From Verrucomicrobiota bacterium (GTDB taxonomy: Bacteria; Verrucomicrobiota; Verrucomicrobiia; Limisphaerales; DSYF01): a stretch of DNA of 11,307 bases. The notes beneath the pieces are model-generated. The model had not been told where the DNA came from. It did not search any database and saw nothing but the letters and a program-made list of their open reading frames with translations. The position numbers were made by a program, and so were the translations under genes. The stretch spans positions 1-11,307 of the forward strand of contig JALOTU010000069.1 in NCBI GenBank assembly GCA_025457725.1, in the 5' to 3' direction. Numbering within the stretch: the first letter of the stretch is position 1; every line of letters begins with the position of its first letter. Shown here one piece after another: positions 6,820 through 11,307 of the stretch.

Positions 6820-8110
6820 GCCCGTCCCGCCCGCACCCCGGCGACCGCCCGCCGAGGTGGCCCGCCTGTATCCCATCTACCGCTGGCGGATCTTCGAGTC
6901 CGCGTTCATCGGCTACGCGATGTTCTACGTGGTGCGGAACAATCTGGGCGTCGTAGCCAAGGAGATGGGGGAGGCGCTCAACTACGACAAGTCGATGCTG
7001 GGCGACATCATGGCGGCCACCGCCATCACCTACGGCATCGGCAAGCTGCTGATGGGCTACCTGTCCGATCACAGCAACCCGCGCAAATTCATGTTCGCCG
7101 GCCTTCTGTTGACCGCCGGTTGCAATTTTGCCTTCGGGGCGGCGGAGAACTTCAAGGTTCACCTGGCGCTCTGGTCGTTGAACGGGCTGATCCAGGGCAT
7201 GGGCTACGGCCCGTGCGCGCGCGGCCTCGGTCACTGGTACACCTATCGGGAACGCGGCACCATCTTCGGGGTCTGGAACATGTCCCACAATCTGGGGGGC
7301 GGGCTGGTGGGGGTGATCGCCGCCGCGTGCGCGGTGCGCTGGGGCTGGCCGTCGGCGTTCTTCGTCCCCGGCCTGATCGCCACTGCCGCGGCATTTTATC
7401 TGTTGTGGCGCATGCGCGATACGCCGCAGTCGGAAGGACTGCCCTCCATTGAGGAATACAAAAACGAATACCCGCCGGAAGAAAGGGAGCGCCACGAAAG
7501 CGAGCTGTCCTTCCGTGAACTGTTGGTGACCTACATTCTCACGAACCGGATGCTCTGGCTGATTGCCTTTGCCAACTTCTTCGTCTACATCGCCCGTTAC
7601 AGCATGCTTGATTGGGGACCCACTTACCTCAAGGAGATGAAGCAAGCGACGATCCTGAGCGGCGGATTCAGCACGTTGGTGCTTGAATTCGCCGGGGCGG
7701 CCGGGATGCTGTCAATGGGCTGGATTTCCGACAAGTGCGGAGGCCGGCGCGGCATGGTTAGCGTGTTGTGCCTCCTTCCGTTGATGGGCGCGTTCGCCGG
7801 CCTTATTTGGACGCCGCCCGGAATGCTGTGGCTGGACATGCTCCTGCTGGGGCTGGTTGGATTTCTTGTCTATGTGCCGGTGATGTTCCTTGGAGTGATG
7901 TCCCTGGACCTGACGTCCAAGAAGGCGGTCGGCACGGCGGCGGGATTTGTTGGTCTGTTCGGTTACATGGGCCGGGTGGCCCAGGGCAAGGGGCTTGGCT
8001 GGATTTCCCATCACTACGATTGGAACATCGCCCTTTATGTGATCCTCGGCTGCACTGCCATGGCGGTGCTGCTGCTGGCTTTCACCTGGAACGTCCGGCC
8101 CAAAGGTTAA
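6791..8110 (+). CDS. glpT: Glycerol-3-phosphate transporter, OPA family of the major facilitator superfamily
   Basis: A 439-residue inner-membrane antiporter (E. coli GlpT has 452) with about 12 hydrophobic segments in two halves. It would exchange external glycerol 3-phosphate for internal phosphate. Resemblance to GlpT rather than UhpT or UhpC is strong: the central loop reads M-R-D-T-P-Q-S-E-G-L-P-S-I-E-E-Y-K-N-E-Y-P, nearly identical to the E. coli GlpT loop. The two substrate-binding arginines are kept (Arg49 in F-Y-V-V-R-N-N and Arg269 in Y-I-A-R-Y-S-M-L-D-W), as is the histidine of N-M-S-H166-N-L-G-G-G. The lysine following the first arginine in E. coli is Asn here. The start at 6791 aligns with the family N-terminus (M-I-N-P-L-L-Q-W-F-K-P); an ATG at 6740 would add 17 unlikely residues. 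The gene overlaps glpD by 29 bases. No glpK is in the window, consistent with use of already phosphorylated glycerol. Confidence 0.95.
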   Translation: MINPLLQWFKPVPPAPRRPPAEVARLYPIYRWRIFESAFIGYAMFYVVRNNLGVVAKEMGEALNYDKSMLGDIMAATAITYGIGKLLMGYLSDHSNPRKFMFAGLLLTAGCNFAFGAAENFKVHLALWSLNGLIQGMGYGPCARGLGHWYTYRERGTIFGVWNMSHNLGGGLVGVIAAACAVRWGWPSAFFVPGLIATAAAFYLLWRMRDTPQSEGLPSIEEYKNEYPPEERERHESELSFRELLVTYILTNRMLWLIAFANFFVYIARYSMLDWGPTYLKEMKQATILSGGFSTLVLEFAGAAGMLSMGWISDKCGGRRGMVSVLCLLPLMGAFAGLIWTPPGMLWLDMLLLGLVGFLVYVPVMFLGVMSLDLTSKKAVGTAAGFVGLFGYMGRVAQGKGLGWISHHYDWNIALYVILGCTAMAVLLLAFTWNVRPKG

Positions 8111-8160
8111 CCCCCTGCTGTCCAGCCGGCGGCCACCGGGTGCGGCGTGCCGGCCGGTGA
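8111..8160. other. Short convergent intergenic gap with GC-rich inverted repeats
   Basis: Fifty bases separate the stop of glpT from the stop of the opposite-strand ald gene. CACCGG (8134-8139) and CCGGTG (8154-8159) are inverted repeats, and two GCCGGC blocks (8125-8130, 8149-8154) could also pair. Several competing GC-rich hairpins are possible and none has a T-run. It may serve as a weak two-way terminator. Confidence 0.3.
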
Positions 8161-9233
8161 CTACACCGCCGGATCCCCGCAGGCAAGTCCGTGGGCGTCG
8201 GCGACCGCCTTCTGTGTGCATTGCCCCTCCATGATATTGATCCCGCGGCGCAGCGCAGGATGCCGCTGGCAGGCTTCGGCCAGTCCGAGATCGGCGATCT
8301 GTTCGATGTAACGGAAGGTGACGTTCGCGAGCGCCTGGGTCGCCGTCCGCGCATAGGCGCCCGGCATGTTCGCCACGCAGTAATGCACCACCCCCTCCTC
8401 GGTGAACACCGGGTTGTCATGCGTGGTGGGACGGGAGGTCTCGGCGCATCCGCCCTGGTCAATGGCGATGTCCACGAACACGCTGCCGGGCCGCATCAGC
8501 CTGAGCATTTCGCGCCGGATCAGCTGGGGCGCCCGCGCGCCGGGCACCAGCACCGCGCCAATCAGAAGATCCGAGGTCGGCAACAGCTGCAGCAGACGCG
8601 ATTCATCCGAATAGACCGTGTGTGCCGTGTGCAGGGTGATGTCCAGAAAGCGCATGCGTTCGAGGTCCACTTCGAGAATCGTAACGTCAGCCCCCAATCC
8701 CTGGGCCATGCGGGCGGCATTGATGCCCGACCCGGAAGCACGCCGGGCACCCCGCCCAGCAAAACCCCGCTGCCCCCGGAGTGTTTGGTGAGAAAATAGC
8801 CGCCGACGATGATGCTCATGCGACCGGCGATCTCGCTCATGGGTTCCAGCAGCGGCAGCCTGCCGTTGACCTCAACGGTTTCATACGCCAGGGCGGTCGC
8901 GCCGGACTTCATCAGGTCCCGCGTCAGCTCCAGATTCGCGGCCAGGTGCAGATAGGTGAACAGCAGCTGGCCCCGCCGCAACAGGCGGCACTCCTCCGGC
9001 TGCGGTTCCTTCACCTTGACCACCAGCTCCGCGCGGCCGAACACTGCGCCCGGATCGTCCACCATCTCCGCGCCCGCACGGGCATATTCCTCGTCCGCAA
9101 AACCGGAATCCACTCCCGCGCCCCGCTCGACCACCACCTGGTGGCCGCGCTGGAGAAGCTGGTAGGCGCCGGAGGGCAGCAGCGCCACCCGATGTTCCTG
9201 CCGTTTGATTTCTTTGGGTACGCCGATGATCAT
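8161..9233 (-). pseudogene. ald: Alanine dehydrogenase, disrupted by an internal deletion with frameshift
   Basis: Ald reversibly converts L-alanine to pyruvate and ammonia with NAD. The first frame, from the ATG at 9233 (M-I-I-G-V-P-K-E-I-K), is intact for 168 residues. It carries the substrate residues Arg15, Lys75 (V-K-V-K-E-P) and His96 (Y-L-H-L-A-A-N), then G-V-L-L-G-G-V-P-G-V-L-P-G. At about 8730 the reading frame changes. The next frame continues S-G-I-N-A-A-R-M-A-Q-G-L-G-A-D-V and runs to the stop at 8161 for 189 residues, including A-I-D-Q-G-G-C and V-A-N-M-P-G-A. About nine residues expected in between (the x-V-V-V-L-G-G-G-x strand and glycine loop) are absent, and the frame offset fits a loss of 28 bases. 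Restoring 28 bases would give 366 residues, close to the usual 371. Left unrepaired, the first frame stops at 8562 after 223 residues. The gene starts one base after the upstream stop (TGAAATG). An assembly error is the main alternative. Confidence 0.85.
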
Positions 9234-9234
9234 T

Positions 9235-10854
9235 TCAAGTAGCTGCGGAGTTGCCGGCGGGGAGCGTGTGGTGTGTGGAATCGCCTTCGCCCGCCAGCTG
9301 GTTGGCCCGCTGCGCCAATGCCAGCACCGAAATCGATTCGGCGGCGTTACGTTCCGCCATGTTGATCCGTTGAAACTCTCCAAAAATCTGCCGGTGCACC
9401 GGCTCGTCCTGCGCCGCGAGGTCATCCCCCTGACCGCAACGCAGCGCGTGGAGGATATCGTAGCAGGAAATCGATTCGATCGGACGGGCCGGAACGTAGG
9501 CCAGATCGGCGCCGCTCACCTCGGTGATCAGGGAAGCGGCCCCCAGCGCCTGGAGAACCCGCAGCGACAGCCGCGGAGGGATCTCAAGGGATTCGGACAA
9601 TTGGGCATGCGTGGGCGGCGGCGCGCCCCGCTGGTAGGCCGCGCCGATTGCCGTCATCAGCCGCAGGGCCACGAACTCGCGCCCCCGCTGATTGATATTC
9701 TCCACGATGCGTTCCTGGAAATAGGAGAGCCGGTTTTGCCACGCGTAGGACACCTGGCCTCCGAACAGGAGGATCATCCAGGCGAAGTACAGTCCGATCA
9801 TGAACACCGGTACCAGGCCGAGTCCGCCGTAGATCTTGGAATTGGTGGCCACGCGTGTGACATAGAGGGCGCTGAGCCAGTTGTTGAGGAGCCAGAGCAC
9901 TGCGGCCACCATGCCGCCCATCAAGGCCGCCCGCCACTGCACCCGGGTGTTGGGCATCAACATGTAAAACACACCGAACGCCACGCACAACACGAGGACC
10001 GACAACACCGGCAGGAGTTGATATAACAGCCAGCCAATCAGCGGAAGCCCCCGGATCAGCCGTTCGGCCGACTCCAGATGCGGACCGTTCGCCAGCCCCA
10101 TCGCCACCACCAGCAGCACGGGCGCGAGCGAAATCACAGTCCAATAGAGAACCAGACGCATGAACAGGGGACGACCTTTCACCACCCCCCACATGTCATT
10201 GAACGCGTCCTCGATCCGGATAAGCATGGAAATCGCCATGAAGATGAGGACCAGGGTGCCCACGGTGCCGAGGGTGCCGCTTCGGGTGTTGTTGATGAAC
10301 TCGTTGATCTTGCGGGCAACGCTCTCCTGGGCGTCCTCACTCAGGACAGCACGTTTCACCACTGGCGCATTCGTCCGCACACCGCCGGACCCGGTTGCCG
10401 CGGCCGGGGCATTGGTCGGGTCTGAATCCACAGCGGCGAATCCCACGGGCTCATCGTCGCCGCCCTGGGCTTCTGCATGCCCGATCACCGCGGCGGCGTT
10501 GGTGGCGGAGGTTGCCACGGCTTCCTCGGTGACGGCGGGAGGCACGAGGTTTTCCACCAGTGTATCCACAAACTGCTCGATCCGCTCGTTGCTCTCCCCT
10601 TTCAGCAGGCTGCTGGTGATGCCGACCACCACCGCCAGCATGGGAATCAGGGCGAGGATCGTGGTGTAGGAAAGGGAAGCCGCCCGAACGGGCAGCCGGT
10701 TCTTGACGAAACTCTGCCCGGCCAGCAGCCAGAAATGGATGAACTGCTGCAGGGCGCTGAGTTCGGAAGCGCGCTCCGGCCGTTGACTGCCCACAAACAC
10801 GTGGTGCAGCCGGTGTTGCCACCGCTTGAACAATGATGGTTGGGGCTCCGGCAT
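9235..10854 (-). CDS. yihY: YihY/BrkB family inner-membrane protein (often mislabelled ribonuclease BN)
   Basis: A 539-residue membrane protein. The family core is recognisable: R-A-A-S-L-S-Y-T-T-I-L-A-L-I-P at 57-71 opening the first membrane helix, helices around 196-212, 233-254, 271-300 and 307-332, and the hallmark I-Y-G-G-L-G-L-V-P-V-F-M-I-G-L-Y at 341-356 followed by G-G-Q-V-S-Y-A-W. It is longer than E. coli YihY (about 290 residues) for two reasons. Residues about 111-170, between the first and second membrane segments, form a hydrophilic Ala/Gly/Asp-rich insert of low complexity. Residues about 390-539 form a soluble tail whose first part (396-475, T-H-A-Q-L-S-E-S-L-E-I-P-P ... V-L-Q-A-L) looks like a winged-helix module, as in some proteobacterial relatives. 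The transport or other role of the family is not settled, and the RNase BN label was shown to belong to another gene. It follows msrA by 110 bases and precedes ald by one base. Confidence 0.88.
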   Translation of the reverse strand: MPEPQPSLFKRWQHRLHHVFVGSQRPERASELSALQQFIHFWLLAGQSFVKNRLPVRAASLSYTTILALIPMLAVVVGITSSLLKGESNERIEQFVDTLVENLVPPAVTEEAVATSATNAAAVIGHAEAQGGDDEPVGFAAVDSDPTNAPAAATGSGGVRTNAPVVKRAVLSEDAQESVARKINEFINNTRSGTLGTVGTLVLIFMAISMLIRIEDAFNDMWGVVKGRPLFMRLVLYWTVISLAPVLLVVAMGLANGPHLESAERLIRGLPLIGWLLYQLLPVLSVLVLCVAFGVFYMLMPNTRVQWRAALMGGMVAAVLWLLNNWLSALYVTRVATNSKIYGGLGLVPVFMIGLYFAWMILLFGGQVSYAWQNRLSYFQERIVENINQRGREFVALRLMTAIGAAYQRGAPPPTHAQLSESLEIPPRLSLRVLQALGAASLITEVSGADLAYVPARPIESISCYDILHALRCGQGDDLAAQDEPVHRQIFGEFQRINMAERNAAESISVLALAQRANQLAGEGDSTHHTLPAGNSAAT

Positions 10855-10866
10855 CCGGTGTGCGTT

Positions 10867-10894
10867 ACGGTACCAATCGCCGCCGCCGATTCAA
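10867..10894 (-). promoter_or_regulatory. Weak candidate promoter for the yihY-ald pair
   Basis: On the minus strand TTGAAT (10889-10894) is followed after 16 bases by TACCGT (10867-10872), which ends 12 bases before the ATG at 10854. Transcription would start about five bases before the start codon, again leaving no room for a Shine-Dalgarno sequence. Both boxes are imperfect. No terminator is visible after msrA in this 110-base gap, so read-through from msrA is equally possible. Confidence 0.25.
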
Positions 10895-10964
10895 GCATCC
10901 GCTGCAGCTTCTTGTCCGGCCGATGAAACGGAAACCCGGGCATCCACGCGGCTGTGAGACGGAG

Positions 10965-11307
10965 TCACTCGCCCGCTTCCTTCAATTTCTTCTCGAACTT
11001 CTCAACCTTGGGACGGATGACGGCGCGGCAGTATCCGGCGTTGGGATTCAGCCGGTAATACTCCTGGTGATAATCCTCGGCGGGCCAGAATTTAGTGAGC
11101 GGAACGATCTCCGTCACGATGGGGCTGGCGAACATTTTCTGGGCCTCCGCCTTTGATTTCTCGGCGGCAACCTTCTGCGACTCGTCGCTGTACAGTATGA
11201 TTGAACGGTATTGCGTCCCCGAGTCGGCGCCCTGCCGGTTCAGGGTGGTGGGATCGTGCGCTTCCCAGAAGGTCTCCAGCAGCTTCTCGAAGGTGAGCAC
11301 GTGGGGA
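10965..11307 (-). CDS. msrA: Peptide methionine sulfoxide reductase A, C-terminal part (5' end beyond window)
   Basis: The last 113 codons of an MsrA gene that starts beyond the right edge. MsrA reduces the S-epimer of methionine sulfoxide in proteins and repairs oxidative damage. Recognisable blocks are F-W-E-A-H-D-P-T followed by N-R-Q-G-A-D-S-G-T-Q-Y-R-S, the substrate-pocket part of the family. Then comes F-W-P-A-E-D-Y-H-Q-E-Y-Y, and last N-A-G-Y-C, whose Cys matches the C-terminal resolving cysteine. The catalytic G-C-F-W motif lies outside the window. After the Cys the protein ends with a charged Lys/Glu-rich helix and no fused MsrB domain. It reads in the same direction as yihY and ald. 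Family assignment is firm; whether the whole protein carries a signal peptide cannot be seen. Confidence 0.95.
   Translation of the reverse strand, partial: PHVLTFEKLLETFWEAHDPTTLNRQGADSGTQYRSIILYSDESQKVAAEKSKAEAQKMFASPIVTEIVPLTKFWPAEDYHQEYYRLNPNAGYCRAVIRPKVEKFEKKLKEAGE

Noticed and set aside
8161..8709. The C-terminal part of ald as a separate short gene starting at 8709
   Set aside because: The conserved residues S-G-I-N-A-A-R lie before this ATG in the same frame, so it is the remainder of a broken alanine dehydrogenase and not an independent gene.
8725..8740. Programmed ribosomal frameshift in ald
   Set aside because: There is no slippery heptamer, and a shift of frame alone would not restore the missing nine residues of the glycine loop.
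9205..10026. A 273-codon plus-strand frame opposite yihY
   Set aside because: The minus-strand frame encodes clear membrane helices of a known family; the plus-strand translation is His/Gln/Arg-rich shadow.
1..11307. CRISPR arrays, tRNA or rRNA genes, insertion sequences, phage or defence genes
   Set aside because: No regularly spaced repeats, cloverleaf-like segments, transposase motifs or defence-type domains were seen on either strand.

Overview
The window is GC-rich chromosomal DNA (the coding parts are clearly GC-rich) that most resembles a Verrucomicrobiota genome, probably of the Pedosphaera/Limisphaerales kind. Three things point there: a prepilin-like protein with an FTLIELL N-terminus and an exact H-X9-DG motif, a large secreted multi-domain protein with jelly-roll, beta-propeller and Fn3-like parts, and start codons that lack Shine-Dalgarno sequences. 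This assignment is inference; no rRNA or other marker gene is present.

Plus-strand half, left to right. (1) The 3' end of an endonuclease/exonuclease/phosphatase-fold gene (2-253). (2) A 310-base AT-richer intergenic stretch with a candidate promoter and an imperfect palindrome over its start region. (3) A 944-residue secreted protein (564-3398). (4) A strong hairpin, then a type II secretion/type IV pilin-like H-X9-DG protein (3486-4319). (5) A compact three-gene unit (4382-8110): a HAD-IIA (NagD-like) phosphatase, the FAD-dependent glycerol-3-phosphate dehydrogenase GlpD and the glycerol-3-phosphate antiporter GlpT. These three overlap by 1 and 29 bases, so they look co-translated. Together they would import glycerol 3-phosphate, oxidise it to dihydroxyacetone phosphate at the membrane, and possibly dephosphorylate excess glycerol 3-phosphate or a related phosphoester.

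Minus-strand half, read right to left. (6) The 3' part of msrA, methionine sulfoxide reductase A (10965 to the window edge). (7) A YihY/BrkB-family membrane protein with an unusual Ala-rich insert and a long C-terminal cytoplasmic tail (9235-10854). (8) One base further on, an alanine dehydrogenase gene (8161-9233) that is broken: a deletion inferred to be about 28 bases, near 8730, has removed the nucleotide-binding glycine loop and shifted the frame. The two halves converge at 8110/8161.

Most genes belong to well-known families and I see no clear new defence, mobile or RNA-guided system. The points most worth a second look are the damaged ald gene, the HAD-GlpD-GlpT coupling, the palindrome at the promoter of the secreted protein, and a possible leaderless start for the HAD gene. 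No tRNA, rRNA, CRISPR array or insertion sequence was seen.
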